Below are positions 1 to 8,674 of a DNA stretch of 64,000 nt, in pieces. Under the pieces are notes generated by a model. That model was given only the letters and a program-made list of their open reading frames with translations. It ran no database searches and was not told where the DNA came from. Within the stretch, counting starts at the first letter, position 1, and the number at the start of each line of letters is the position of its first letter. The translations under genes and the position numbers were made by a program. This stretch comes from Methylobacterium goesingense. GTDB lineage: Bacteria; Pseudomonadota; Alphaproteobacteria; Rhizobiales; Beijerinckiaceae. The stretch spans positions 1 to 64,000 of the forward strand of contig NZ_BPQL01000058.1 in assembly GCF_022179225.1 (NCBI RefSeq), written 5' to 3'.

Positions 1-412
1 CGCCGCACGCGTGCGGCGCACACCAGCACGATCGCCGAACGGTTTCGGCCCGGCCGGGTCCGAGATTCGATCGACCTTGTCGTCGATCCCGTGGGCGTGC
101 CACGGCCGAACCCACCACAAGCGTGGTCGCGCCGTAACGCGACATCAGCGTCGGGCCGGCAATCCGTATCGGGTTTGGTGCTTGGGGGCTGAGGCGATCG
201 CCGACTGGCGTATCTTCGCGCGCTTCAACGGCAAGGATCCGGGTCGTCGCGCGGTGTCCGACGCGCCGATGCGCGGTGCACTCTGGCTTATCCATAGGAT
301 CGATCGCCCCGGGGAAGGCGGCGGGCAAGCCCACCGCCGACCCACCCGCGACCCTGCCCGGATCGGTATTGGACCACCCCTGAGCCGTCGGGAGGATCGT
401 CCGGTGCCGTGT
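1..412. other. Left-edge stretch with no supported gene
   Basis: The 412 bases before the porin stop codon contain open frames on both strands, but these read as arginine/proline-rich low-complexity translations without a recognisable domain or a convincing ribosome binding site. No tRNA and no clear terminator for the porin was found here. The stretch may hold the end of a gene lying further left, but nothing supports that. Confidence 0.5.
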
Positions 413-2032
413 TCAGAAGTCGCGCTGGACGCGAGCCCGGACCTGGACAGTGTCTTCGCTGGTCTTCGTCCGGATGGTGTTGGCGAGGTTGTTCACGAAG
501 GCCGCATTCTGCGCCGGGAACTTGCTCAGGTCGAGCACGCGGCCCGACGTGACGCCGTACTGCGTGTAGATGCCCTCGAACCCGATATCGAGGTCGCGGA
601 CCGGCGACCAGATCAGGCTTCCGCCCACGACGAAGCGGTAGTTGTCGCGCAGGACCTGGCTCACGTCGAAGAAGCGTGTACCGGGCGTTCCCGGACCGGC
701 GCCGGTGATGCCGTAATAGGCGCCCTGGCGGGCGCGGGCGCCGCTGGCGAAGTTCAACTCGCCGTAGGAGCCGAAGACGGCTGAGCGCAGCTCCGGCGTC
801 CAGTAATGCAGGAACGAGGCGACCGCGGTGAAAGTCGTCGAGAGTTCGAGCCGATTTGTAAAAGGGTTGAGCACCGCGTCGTTGAAGTACTGGTTGAACG
901 CCGAACCCTGGATCGAGGATGTATTGCCGATGTAGGAGCCTGTATAGGCCGAGAAGCCCGTATACATCCCGGCGCCCTCGCCGTAGGAGGCTTGGAGGTA
1001 GAGGGTGTCACCGGGCGCGATGAACGGCAGGTTGACCTTCACGCCGCCCTGGACCGCCCAACCGTAGGCGGTGGCGAGGCCGGGACCCGTGACGCTGTTG
1101 GCCGCCGTCACCGCGCTGCCGAGGTTGGTGCCCGCGAAAGCGCCCGCAATGGGATTGGCGTAGTTCAGCTCGTGCACGGCCGCTGAGAGTTGGGCCGAGC
1201 CCCAGGTCGCGTCGTAGCGCAGGACGCCGACGAAGTCGGGCATGCGGTTGCGCTGCACGATGTCGACGAAGCCGACGCCCGTCGGCGTGCCGGTGGCGGA
1301 GAAGCCGATGAAGAGCGGGCTGGCGGCCAGCGTCGTGCCGGGCGCGTTCGCCGCCGTGAAGAGCGGTGTGCGGCGGAAGCTCGGATCCTCCATCGAAACC
1401 GTGGCCGAGAAGCCCGAGCTGCCGAGTTTGGTCGTATAGGCGGCGAGGTTTGTCGAGGTCACGTCCGAACTCATCGAGGAGGCGATGATCTCGAAGTCGT
1501 GGGCATAGAAATCGTAGAACGAGGTGGCGCGCCCCGCCGTGAAGCCCGCGAACTGGATGAACGCCTTGTCGGTGTTGAAGAATTGTTGCACGCGACCGGC
1601 TTGGTCCTGCCCGGTGGCGCCGAAGGCGTTGCCGATGCGCTCCGTGGTGCCCGACCGGATCGTCGGGATGCCGGTACGGCTGGCCGCTTCGAGCCTCAGG
1701 AAGGCCCGCAGGGTCCCGTAGCTGGTCTGCGTGCGCGCATCCACGTTGATGCGGGCGAGGCCACGGTAGCCGGTGAGATCGCCGGGCGTCGAGGTTCCGC
1801 TCGAGCCCCGGCTGTAGGAGGTTTGGTATCCGACCTCGAAGCGCGCGCGCCCGGAGAGCCGGATGCAGGTATCGGTGCCGGGAATGTAGAAGAATCCGTT
1901 GCCGTAGGCGTTGCAGACGCGAACGAATTCGATCGGTGCAGCGACCTTAGCGGGAAGATCTGCGGCGCTAGCCGCGGATGTTGCGGCAAGAGCCGCAACC
2001 GATGACATGAGGACTTTGTTCAGGTGGTGCAC
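413..2032 (-). CDS. Outer-membrane porin, Porin_2 family
   Basis: A 539-residue predicted outer-membrane beta-barrel porin for passive diffusion of small solutes. It starts with a signal peptide (about residues 1-23, ending ASA-A). The mature N terminus has the family's layout: a cysteine-containing GNGFFYIPGTDTCIRLSG segment near residues 44-61, then RARFEVGYQ and alternating amphipathic strands. The C terminus is VQVRARVQRDF, the terminal aromatic expected of an outer-membrane barrel. A second ATG eight codons in could also start the signal peptide. It is monocistronic, with a long AT-rich upstream region suggesting strong or regulated expression. A truncated relative lies at 23666-23980. 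The solute is not predictable. Confidence 0.88.
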   Translation of the reverse strand: MHHLNKVLMSSVAALAATSAASAADLPAKVAAPIEFVRVCNAYGNGFFYIPGTDTCIRLSGRARFEVGYQTSYSRGSSGTSTPGDLTGYRGLARINVDARTQTSYGTLRAFLRLEAASRTGIPTIRSGTTERIGNAFGATGQDQAGRVQQFFNTDKAFIQFAGFTAGRATSFYDFYAHDFEIIASSMSSDVTSTNLAAYTTKLGSSGFSATVSMEDPSFRRTPLFTAANAPGTTLAASPLFIGFSATGTPTGVGFVDIVQRNRMPDFVGVLRYDATWGSAQLSAAVHELNYANPIAGAFAGTNLGSAVTAANSVTGPGLATAYGWAVQGGVKVNLPFIAPGDTLYLQASYGEGAGMYTGFSAYTGSYIGNTSSIQGSAFNQYFNDAVLNPFTNRLELSTTFTAVASFLHYWTPELRSAVFGSYGELNFASGARARQGAYYGITGAGPGTPGTRFFDVSQVLRDNYRFVVGGSLIWSPVRDLDIGFEGIYTQYGVTSGRVLDLSKFPAQNAAFVNNLANTIRTKTSEDTVQVRARVQRDF

Positions 2033-2399
2033 GCGTATCTCCCACGAGATCTGTCGCTATGTCCAGCATGCCATGACCGGTGCCGCCGATCCGAAGATCC
2101 GTGCATGATGTTTGCCGGGTTGATAGACTTTTGAGGCTTATAAATTGATATGCGATCGGACTGTGCTAGTCGCACCGGATTTCTAATCGAACGAATCAAG
2201 CATAGTCTAGTTATATGCGGGAATATTTGCAGATAAATGCAAATTTACAACATTCCGGTGGCAAGTACATATAGATTAACTCAAGCTAAATCGCATTCGC
2301 GCCGGCACGAATCGGCGGCGTGATTAATCCCAAGCTTGGTGCGCGGCCGGTCGTCCGAGAATGGTGGCGCCGTACGGGGCCCGTACGGCAGCCGATCGC
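2033..2399 (-). promoter_or_regulatory. AT-rich porin control region with inverted repeat
   Basis: This gap between the porin start and the ABC ATPase stop is clearly richer in A+T than its surroundings between about 2107 and 2300. It contains the perfect inverted repeat ATTTGCA-N6-TGCAAAT at 2225-2244. That is a plausible operator for the porin about 190 bases downstream on the minus strand. No -35/-10 pair with good spacing could be fixed with confidence. The function is inferred from position and base composition only. Confidence 0.4.
2369..2389 (-). terminator. Hairpin after the ABC operon
   Basis: A perfect 9-bp stem (GCCGTACGG, loop GGC, CCGTACGGC) begins 11 bases beyond the stop codon of the ABC ATPase gene. 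There is no T tract on the minus strand, so it may stabilise the transcript end rather than terminate alone. Confidence 0.4.
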
Positions 2400-3458
2400 T
2401 CAGAACACCCAGAGCCGGTCGGGCGGGCATTCCACCCAATGCGTTCCGGGCCCGACCCGCTGGTGCGAGAGCAGACGCAGGCTCTGGTCGCCGCAGCGGA
2501 ACAGGTGCTCGAACTGGTTGCCGAGATAGATGGAGGTCTCGTACTCCACTGGGATCCGGTTCTCGCCCGCACCGTCGACGAGGCGCACGGCCTCGATCCG
2601 GATCACCCCCTTGGCATCCTCCCTGGCAGCTCCGCCTTCGGTCCGGTCGGTGCCCCAGAGCGGGTGCTGGCCCAGGGTCACGCGGGCGCGTCCGCCCTGG
2701 CGTTCGACCACGCCGACGTTCAGCGTGTTGTTGGTGCCCATGAACTCGGAGGCGAACAGGGTGGCGGGGCGTTCATAGAGCTCCTCCGGGGTGCCGGACT
2801 GGATCAGGCGGCCTCCGTCGAGGAGCACGATCTGGTCCGCGATGGCCAGCGCTTCGCTCTGGTCGTGGGTGACGAAGACGGCGGTGATGCCGAGGCGCTT
2901 GATGAGGGCCCGGATCCAGATCCGGGCCTCTTCCCGAAGCTTGGCATCGAGGTTCGAGAGCGGTTCGTCGAGGAGGATCACCGGCGGCTCGTAGACGAGG
3001 GCGCGGGCGATGGCGACGCGCTGCTGCTGGCCCCCGGAGAGCTGGGAGGGATAGCGCTCGCCCAGCGCCCCGAGGCCGACGCCCTCCAGCGCCGCCTGCA
3101 CCTTGGTGCCGATGCCGGTCTTCGACTCGCCCCGCAGGCGCAGGCCGTAGGCGACGTTCTCGGACACCGTGCGGTGGGGCCAGAGCGCGTACGACTGGAA
3201 CACGAAGCCGAGGTCCCGTCGCTCCGGCGGCAGGTTGACCTTGGTGCGCGCGTCGAAGACCGGGCGGCCGTCGATGCGGATCGACCCGTGGGACGGCTCC
3301 TCCAGGCCCGCGATGGAGCGCAGCAGCGTGGTCTTGCCGCTACCCGAACGCCCGAGGAGGCAGACGACGGAGCCTTCCTCGAAGCGGGCGTCGATGCCCT
3401 TCAGAACCTCGACGGAGCCGTAGCGGAGATGGAGGTCTTCGATGACGAGCTTAGGCAT
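2400..3458 (-). CDS. ABC transporter ATP-binding protein, FbpC/AfuC type
   Basis: A 352-residue cytoplasmic ATPase that would power the importer encoded upstream. It shows Walker A GRSGSGKTT (about residues 36-44), a Q-loop in FVFQSYALWPH, the signature LSGGQQQ, Walker B VILLDEP, and the switch histidine in VFVTHDQSEA. A C-terminal TOBE-like regulatory half follows from about residue 235. The layout matches FbpC/PotA-type ATPases in length and order. Its start overlaps the permease stop by 8 bases, so the two are translationally coupled. The substrate class (ferric iron, phosphonate or sugar phosphate) cannot be decided from the ATPase. Confidence 0.9.
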   Translation of the reverse strand: MPKLVIEDLHLRYGSVEVLKGIDARFEEGSVVCLLGRSGSGKTTLLRSIAGLEEPSHGSIRIDGRPVFDARTKVNLPPERRDLGFVFQSYALWPHRTVSENVAYGLRLRGESKTGIGTKVQAALEGVGLGALGERYPSQLSGGQQQRVAIARALVYEPPVILLDEPLSNLDAKLREEARIWIRALIKRLGITAVFVTHDQSEALAIADQIVLLDGGRLIQSGTPEELYERPATLFASEFMGTNNTLNVGVVERQGGRARVTLGQHPLWGTDRTEGGAAREDAKGVIRIEAVRLVDGAGENRIPVEYETSIYLGNQFEHLFRCGDQSLRLLSHQRVGPGTHWVECPPDRLWVF

Positions 3459-5121
3459 GACGCTTGTTCCCGAGTGCGAACATCAGGCCGAGGCCGACGA
3501 GGATGAGGGCGAGATTGACGGTGGAAAGAGCGGTGACAAGGTCGACGGCACCGGTGCCCCAGAGGGAGACCAGGAGCGAGCCGATCACCTCGGTGCCGGG
3601 GCTGAGCAGGTAGACGCCGGTGGAGTACTCGCGCACGAAGGTCACGAAGATGAGGACCCAGGAGCCGATCAGGCCCGCCTTGATCAGCGGCAGCGTGATG
3701 TCGCGGCTGACCTGGGCGGGGCGTGCGCCCGAGACCCGCCCGGCCTCCTCCAGTTCGGGGCCGATCTGCAGCAGGGACGCACTGACGAGGCGCATGCCGT
3801 AGGCGAGCCAGACCAGCGTGTAGGCGAGCCACAGGCTGAACAGGGTCTGGCGGAAGGGCTGCAGGATCGGCGTGAACAGGAAGAGCCAGAACATCGCGAG
3901 GCCGGCGATCAGCCCCGGCATGGCGCGCGGCACCAGCACGAGGTAGTCGAGAACCGCCGTCCAGCGCGAGCGCCAGCGGTGCAGCGCGAGGTTGACCAGG
4001 GCGTAGAAGCTCACCGAGAGCGCGCCGCCGACCGTGGCGATGAGCAGGGTGTTGACGATGCCCCGGACGAGGTTGGGGTATTCCATCAGCTCGCGGAAAT
4101 GTGCGGTCGTCAGGTTCTCCCAGATGCCCACGCCTTCACCCCAGGAGGCGAGGAAGGAGCGGAGCACGAGGGCCGTCACGGGGATCACGACGGTGACGCC
4201 GAGCCAGGCCACGATCAGGCCGAGGGCCGGCCAGCGCCAGGCGCCGATGGCGAGGGGACGCTGGGCGCTCGCCTTGCCCTTCACCGCCACGTACCGGCTG
4301 GCGGCGGCCAGCAGCTTGCGCTGGGTGTAGACCAGGGGCAGCGTCACGAAGATGATCGAGACGACCACCACCGCCATCAGGTCGTAGGACGGCGTGCCGA
4401 GCTTGTTCGTGAGCTTGTAGAGGTAGGTCGCCAGCACCAGGATGCGCTCGGGGTCGCCCAGCACCAGAGGCAGGCCGAACAGCTCGAAGCCGAGGAAGAA
4501 CACCAGCACCGTGGCATAGAGGATGCTCGGCATGATCATCGGCAGGCTGACCGTCAGGGCCACCCGCAAGGGGCCGGCCCCGGCGGAGCGGGCCGCCTCC
4601 TCCACGTCGGAGCCGAGCGAGCGCAGGGCCGAGGATGCGTAGAGGAACACGTGCGGTACGTGGGTGAGGCCCGCGATGAGGATCAGCGAGGTCTTCGAGT
4701 AGAGGTACCAGGGGATGCTCCCCGTGAGGCCCTTCACCCACAGGCTGACGATCCCGACGGGGCCGAGCGCAACCACGAAGCCGAAGGCGAGCACCACCGA
4801 GGACACGAACATCGGCACCAGCACGAGGGGCTCGATGAAGCGCTTGCCCGGCAGGTCGGTGCGCACCAGCAGGAAGGCCATCATGCAGCCGAGCGGCACC
4901 GCGATCGCGGTCATGCCGACGGCGATGATCGCCGAATTCAGGAAGGCATCGCGAAAATCCTCCTCCTCGAAGAGGACGAACTCGTAGGCCTGGGTCGTCA
5001 GCGTGCTGTTGGGCTGGAAGAACGGCCCGCTGAGGAAGCTCTGGTAGACCACCAGCCCCACGGGGCCGAGGATCAGGAGCGCGGTGATCAGGACGACCGC
5101 GATGCGGAAGGCGCGGGGCAT
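3451..5121 (-). CDS. ABC transporter permease, fused two-module FbpB type
   Basis: A 556-residue inner-membrane permease carrying two binding-protein-dependent transport modules in one chain, as in FbpB/AfuB. Each half has about six hydrophobic segments and an EAA-type loop for ATPase contact: EEAARSAGAGPLRVALTVSLP near 166-186, and a second copy, EEAGRVSGARPAQVSRDITLP, in the C-terminal half. The first membrane segment is at residues 6-26. It lies 4 bases after the binding-protein gene and overlaps the ATPase gene, completing a three-gene import operon. The internal duplication is typical of this family and not a cloning or sequencing artefact. Confidence 0.9.
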   Translation of the reverse strand: MPRAFRIAVVLITALLILGPVGLVVYQSFLSGPFFQPNSTLTTQAYEFVLFEEEDFRDAFLNSAIIAVGMTAIAVPLGCMMAFLLVRTDLPGKRFIEPLVLVPMFVSSVVLAFGFVVALGPVGIVSLWVKGLTGSIPWYLYSKTSLILIAGLTHVPHVFLYASSALRSLGSDVEEAARSAGAGPLRVALTVSLPMIMPSILYATVLVFFLGFELFGLPLVLGDPERILVLATYLYKLTNKLGTPSYDLMAVVVVSIIFVTLPLVYTQRKLLAAASRYVAVKGKASAQRPLAIGAWRWPALGLIVAWLGVTVVIPVTALVLRSFLASWGEGVGIWENLTTAHFRELMEYPNLVRGIVNTLLIATVGGALSVSFYALVNLALHRWRSRWTAVLDYLVLVPRAMPGLIAGLAMFWLFLFTPILQPFRQTLFSLWLAYTLVWLAYGMRLVSASLLQIGPELEEAGRVSGARPAQVSRDITLPLIKAGLIGSWVLIFVTFVREYSTGVYLLSPGTEVIGSLLVSLWGTGAVDLVTALSTVNLALILVGLGLMFALGNKRHA

Positions 5122-5125
5122 GGCT

Positions 5126-6223
5126 CTAGTTCGCCGCCAGCGCGCGCTGCCACTGCTTCAGAAAGCGCAGGCGGGTGATCTGGTCGAGGTAGGTCAGGAG
5201 CTCGGGCCCGACGCGAATCGGCTTGAGGGTGACTTCCGTGGCGCCGGGCAAGCTCTTGATGCCGTGGGTCTCCTGGAGGTCGTCGCGGACCGAGGTCATG
5301 GCGTGGCGGGCGAGCTCGACCTGGCCGGCCTTCGACAGGATGAAGTCGAGGAACAGCTTGGCGCTCGCCGGGTTCTTGGCCTTGGCCGAGACGAAGGCGA
5401 TGCGCGACATCACCTGGGTGTAGTCTTTGGGCAGGACGAAGCTGAGGTTCGGGTCCTTGCGGTTACGCTGCAGGACGTAGGAACCGATCATGTTGTAGGC
5501 CAGCGTGTGCTCACCCGAGACCACGCGCTCGATCATGGCGCCGGTGGAGGTGTAGAACTTGGCGCTGGCCTTCCCCATCGCCTTGACCGTGTCCCAGGTC
5601 GTCGAGGGACTGATCTGCACGTCCTGCGTCACGTAGAGGAAGCCGACGCCGGACCGCTCCGGATCGTAGGAGGTGACCTTGCCCTTCAGGGCATCGGGCT
5701 GCGCCGCCAGGAGCTTGGCGAAGTCCGCGTGGCTGCGCGGCACGTCGGCCTCGGGCACCAGGCGCTTGTTGTAGGCGAAGACGATGGGCTCGGCGGTGGT
5801 GCCGTAGGCCTGATCCTTCCACTTCGCCCAATCGGGCAGCGCGCTCTTCTCCGGCGAGGCATAGGTCATCGCGTAGCCGTCGTTGACGAGCTTGATCTGC
5901 AGGTCCATCGCCGAGGACCAGATCAGGTCGGCGGTGGCGCCCGCGGCGGCTTCCGCAACGTAACGGCTGTAGAGTTCGGTGGAGTTCTGGTCGGCGTATT
6001 CGACCTTGAGCTTGGGATAGAGCGCCCGGAACTGGGTCAGGAGTTCGGAGACTTCGGCGGCATCGGCTGTCGAGTAGATCGACAGGGCGCCTTCCTTGTT
6101 GGCGGCCTCGATGAGCTCCGCATAGGCGGCCGGATACCCGGGCGGTACGGGGGTCTGAGCCTGGGCCTCGCCGGTGAGGGCGAGGATCGACAATGCGAGC
6201 GACAATACGAGCCGCTTGTTCAT
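5126..6223 (-). CDS. Periplasmic substrate-binding protein of ABC importer
   Basis: A 365-residue secreted solute-binding protein of the extracellular family 1 / FbpA-AfuA type. The start is placed at the ATG giving MNKRLVLSLALSILALTGEA, a clean signal peptide cleaved near AQA-Q; upstream in-frame codons would add a non-signal extension. The mature part begins with KEGALSIYSTAD, the usual first strand of these proteins, and contains the AYNMIGSYVL segment of the second lobe. It heads the binding protein-permease-ATPase operon and is divergent from a TctDE-like two-component system, which probably controls it. FbpA-like proteins bind ferric iron, while AfuA-like ones bind hexose phosphates; this sequence alone does not decide. 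Confidence 0.87.
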   Translation of the reverse strand: MNKRLVLSLALSILALTGEAQAQTPVPPGYPAAYAELIEAANKEGALSIYSTADAAEVSELLTQFRALYPKLKVEYADQNSTELYSRYVAEAAAGATADLIWSSAMDLQIKLVNDGYAMTYASPEKSALPDWAKWKDQAYGTTAEPIVFAYNKRLVPEADVPRSHADFAKLLAAQPDALKGKVTSYDPERSGVGFLYVTQDVQISPSTTWDTVKAMGKASAKFYTSTGAMIERVVSGEHTLAYNMIGSYVLQRNRKDPNLSFVLPKDYTQVMSRIAFVSAKAKNPASAKLFLDFILSKAGQVELARHAMTSVRDDLQETHGIKSLPGATEVTLKPIRVGPELLTYLDQITRLRFLKQWQRALAAN

Positions 6224-6241
6224 GATGAGCTCCCTGGCGAT

Positions 6242-6261
6242 GGTGCGTCTCGTTGCGCACC
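6242..6261. promoter_or_regulatory. Inverted repeat between ABC operon and response regulator
   Basis: GGTGCG-N8-CGCACC, a perfect 6-bp dyad, lies 18 bases upstream of the binding-protein ATG in the divergent control region. It could be the operator for the adjacent OmpR-type regulator, although those usually bind direct repeats. Function is inferred from position only. Confidence 0.3.
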
Positions 6262-6374
6262 TGTCGAAGGGTAAGGTAACCACCCGACCTTGCATCATCC
6301 TGACACGGCATCCCGCCACGTCAGGAAAGATACTTCATCGCCACACCTTCGGCCGCCGGGGAGAAGGGGTCACC

Positions 6375-7058
6375 ATGCGGATCCTCATCGTGGAGGATGA
6401 CGCCGCGCTGGCCCGCGGGATCGTCTCCGCCCTGCGCCTGAGCGGCTTCGCCGTCGACCGCGCCGCGCGCGGCGCCGAGGTCCTGCCCTGGCTGCGCCAA
6501 GAATCCTACGCCCTCGTCGTGCTCGATCTCGGCTTGCCCGACCGCTCCGGCTTCGACGTGCTGCGCGAGATCCGCCGGGCCGGCATGACGGTTCCGGTCA
6601 TGATCCTGACGGCGCGGGCGGCGGTGGCCGACCGGGTCACCGGCCTCGATCTCGGCGCGGACGACTATCTCGCCAAGCCGTTCGATCCGGCCGAGCTCGA
6701 GGCGCGGGTTCGCGCCCTGGTCCGGCGCGGCAGCGGCCAACCCGATCCGATCCTGACCTGCGCCGACCTCGTCTTCGACCGCTCGGGCCAGGTCGCGACG
6801 CTCGCCGGGCGGGTGCTGCCCCTGCGCAAGCGCGAGATGGCGATCCTCGAATCCCTCATCACCCGGGTCGGCCGCGTCGTCTCGAAGGAGCGCCTGACCG
6901 CGGAGGTGTTCGGATTCGACGAGGAGATCACCCCCAACGCCGTCGAGGTCTACGTGGCGCGTCTGCGCCGGCACCTCGGCGAGACGGGGCCGCGCATCGT
7001 CACGATGCGGGGGCTCGGCTACCTGATGGAGCCTGGTCCGCCCGGGGACACACGGTGA
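6375..7058 (+). CDS. OmpR-family response regulator, TctD-like
   Basis: A 227-residue DNA-binding response regulator. The receiver domain (1-115) has the acidic pair in IVEDDAA, the phosphoacceptor aspartate in VVLDLGLPDRSG, a threonine in MILTAR and the lysine in YLAKPF. A winged-helix DNA-binding domain (about 125-222) ends with VEVYVARLRRHLGE and IVTMRGLGYLM. The ATG at 6375 is chosen because it begins the receiver fold exactly and follows a purine-rich GGAGAAGGGG stretch. The next gene, its kinase, overlaps by 4 bases. It is divergent from the ABC importer operon, which it probably regulates. Confidence 0.92.
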   Translation: MRILIVEDDAALARGIVSALRLSGFAVDRAARGAEVLPWLRQESYALVVLDLGLPDRSGFDVLREIRRAGMTVPVMILTARAAVADRVTGLDLGADDYLAKPFDPAELEARVRALVRRGSGQPDPILTCADLVFDRSGQVATLAGRVLPLRKREMAILESLITRVGRVVSKERLTAEVFGFDEEITPNAVEVYVARLRRHLGETGPRIVTMRGLGYLMEPGPPGDTR

Positions 7059-8515
7059 GCATCCGCTCCCTGCGCCTGCGGGTCGCCGCCTACCTGTTGA
7101 TCCCGATGGCGGCCCTGGCCCTGGCGCTCGCGGCGGGCGGCACCTGGTTCGTGGACGCCTTCGTCACCCGGGCCTACGACCGGGTGCTGGCCGGCTCGAT
7201 CCTGTCGATCGCCGAGCGGCTCTCCGTTCAGGACGGGCACGTCACCGTCGACATGCCGGCAGCGGCCTTCCGCATGCTCTCGAATTCCGAGCGCGACAGC
7301 ATCTTCTACAGCGTCTCGGCCGACGGGGAGTTCGTGACGGGCTACAAGGATCTCGGTCTGCCCGCGACGCTGCCGCCCGTCGAGACGCTGGCCTACCGCG
7401 ACGGCGTCTTCCTCGGTCAGCGCGTGCGCATCGGCGCGATGCTGAAGCCCATCTACGTCACGAACCACACGGCCCTGGTGCAAGTGGCCGAGACAACGCA
7501 CGGCCGCGACCTGCTGGTGCGGCGGATGCTCACCGCCCTGACGGTCCTGGGCTTGGTTCTGGCCGCCATCGGCGTCCTGCTCGTCTGGTTCGCGGTGCAG
7601 ATGGGGCTGACGCCCCTCGACCGCCTTCGCCGCGAGGTGGAGCAGCGCCGCTTCGACGGGCGCGGCGCGGTGCCGCCCTTCACCGTCGCGGGCGTGCCGG
7701 GGGAGGCGCTGCCCCTGGTGGGCGCCCTCAACGAACTCCTGCGCCAGCTTAATCACGCCCTGACGGTCATGCGCGAATTCACGACCGATGCCTCGCACCA
7801 GCTGCGCACGCCCGTGGCGATCCTGAAGACCCACCTCAGCCTTCTCGACCGCCAGCCCCCCGGGAGCGCGGCCTGGAACACCTCGCGGGCCGACATCGCG
7901 GCGGCCGTCGACCGCCTCGATCACCTCATCGCGCAACTTCTCACGCTCGCGGCGGTGGAGGAAGGCGCGGCCCGGCGCCCGGAACCGGTGACGATCGACC
8001 TCGCGCGCCTCGCCCGCGACGCCACCGCCGACTTCGCCGGCCTGGCGCTGCGCCGGGACATCGACCTGTCCTTCGAGGCCTTGAGCCACCCGTCCATCCG
8101 GCTGGAACCGCTGCTGCTCGAGGAGATCCTGCGCAACCTGATCGACAACGCCGTGCGCTATACCGGGCCCGGCGGACAGGTCGCCGTCAGTGTCGCGTCG
8201 GCGGCGGACGAGGATGGCGGCGCGGTCCGGATCGCGGTGGAGGATAACGGCCCCGGCATTCCAAAGGCGGAGCGCGAACGGGTCTTCGAACGCTTCCACC
8301 GCCTCGACGCGAATCGCGACACGGACGGCAGCGGTCTCGGCCTCGCCATCGTGCGTGCCTACGCCGATCAGCTCCGCGCCCGGGTGACGCTCGCCTGTGG
8401 CCGGGACGGACGCGGTCTGCGCGCCGAGATCATTCTGTCGCCCGAACTCAGGCCGGCCGGAGGTTCGCCGCTGCGCGAGGTCGCTGCGCGCAGCGAGAAC
8501 GAGGCCTGCGCCTGA
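7055..8515 (+). CDS. Sensor histidine kinase, TctE-like with 2CSK_N domain
   Basis: A 486-residue inner-membrane sensor kinase starting with GTG inside the GTGA overlap of the regulator stop codon, so the pair is translationally coupled. Transmembrane segments lie near residues 9-31 and 157-180. Between them is a roughly 125-residue periplasmic domain of the two-component sensor kinase N-terminal type, with the motif RMLSNSERDSIFYSVS. Then come a HAMP-like linker, the H box (DASHQLRTPVAILK), the N box (NLIDNAVRYT), G1 (DNGPGIP) and G2 (GSGLGLAIV). Kinases with this periplasmic domain are usually next to transporters for organic acids or for the substrates of FbpA-like binding proteins, as here. 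Confidence 0.9.
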   Translation: MSIRSLRLRVAAYLLIPMAALALALAAGGTWFVDAFVTRAYDRVLAGSILSIAERLSVQDGHVTVDMPAAAFRMLSNSERDSIFYSVSADGEFVTGYKDLGLPATLPPVETLAYRDGVFLGQRVRIGAMLKPIYVTNHTALVQVAETTHGRDLLVRRMLTALTVLGLVLAAIGVLLVWFAVQMGLTPLDRLRREVEQRRFDGRGAVPPFTVAGVPGEALPLVGALNELLRQLNHALTVMREFTTDASHQLRTPVAILKTHLSLLDRQPPGSAAWNTSRADIAAAVDRLDHLIAQLLTLAAVEEGAARRPEPVTIDLARLARDATADFAGLALRRDIDLSFEALSHPSIRLEPLLLEEILRNLIDNAVRYTGPGGQVAVSVASAADEDGGAVRIAVEDNGPGIPKAERERVFERFHRLDANRDTDGSGLGLAIVRAYADQLRARVTLACGRDGRGLRAEIILSPELRPAGGSPLREVAARSENEACA

Positions 8516-8629
8516 CCGCGACGATGGCGCTGACGAAGCACTTGGTCAGAATGGCGAGCCCGGCTCGCTCGTTCCCCAACGCCCGAACGTCGATCGCCAC
8601 CGTGGCGTGAGGCCGTCCGGGCAAGACGA

Positions 8630-8662
8630 GGCTGCGCGGGGTGCCATCGACCCCGTGCAGCC
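8630..8662. terminator. Convergent hairpin between kinase and tartrate operon
   Basis: A 13-bp stem with one G-T pair and a 7-base loop (GGCTGCGCGGGGT and ACCCCGTGCAGCC) sits between two converging genes, 13 bases before the stop of the dehydratase on the other strand. No T tract follows on either side. Confidence 0.4.
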
Positions 8663-8674
8663 GACGACCCGGGT

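Noticed and set aside
2276..2290. TTAA-N7-TAAA, a possible CtrA box upstream of the porin
   Set aside because: It is in the only AT-rich stretch of the region, where such matches are expected by chance, and is over 240 bases from the porin start.
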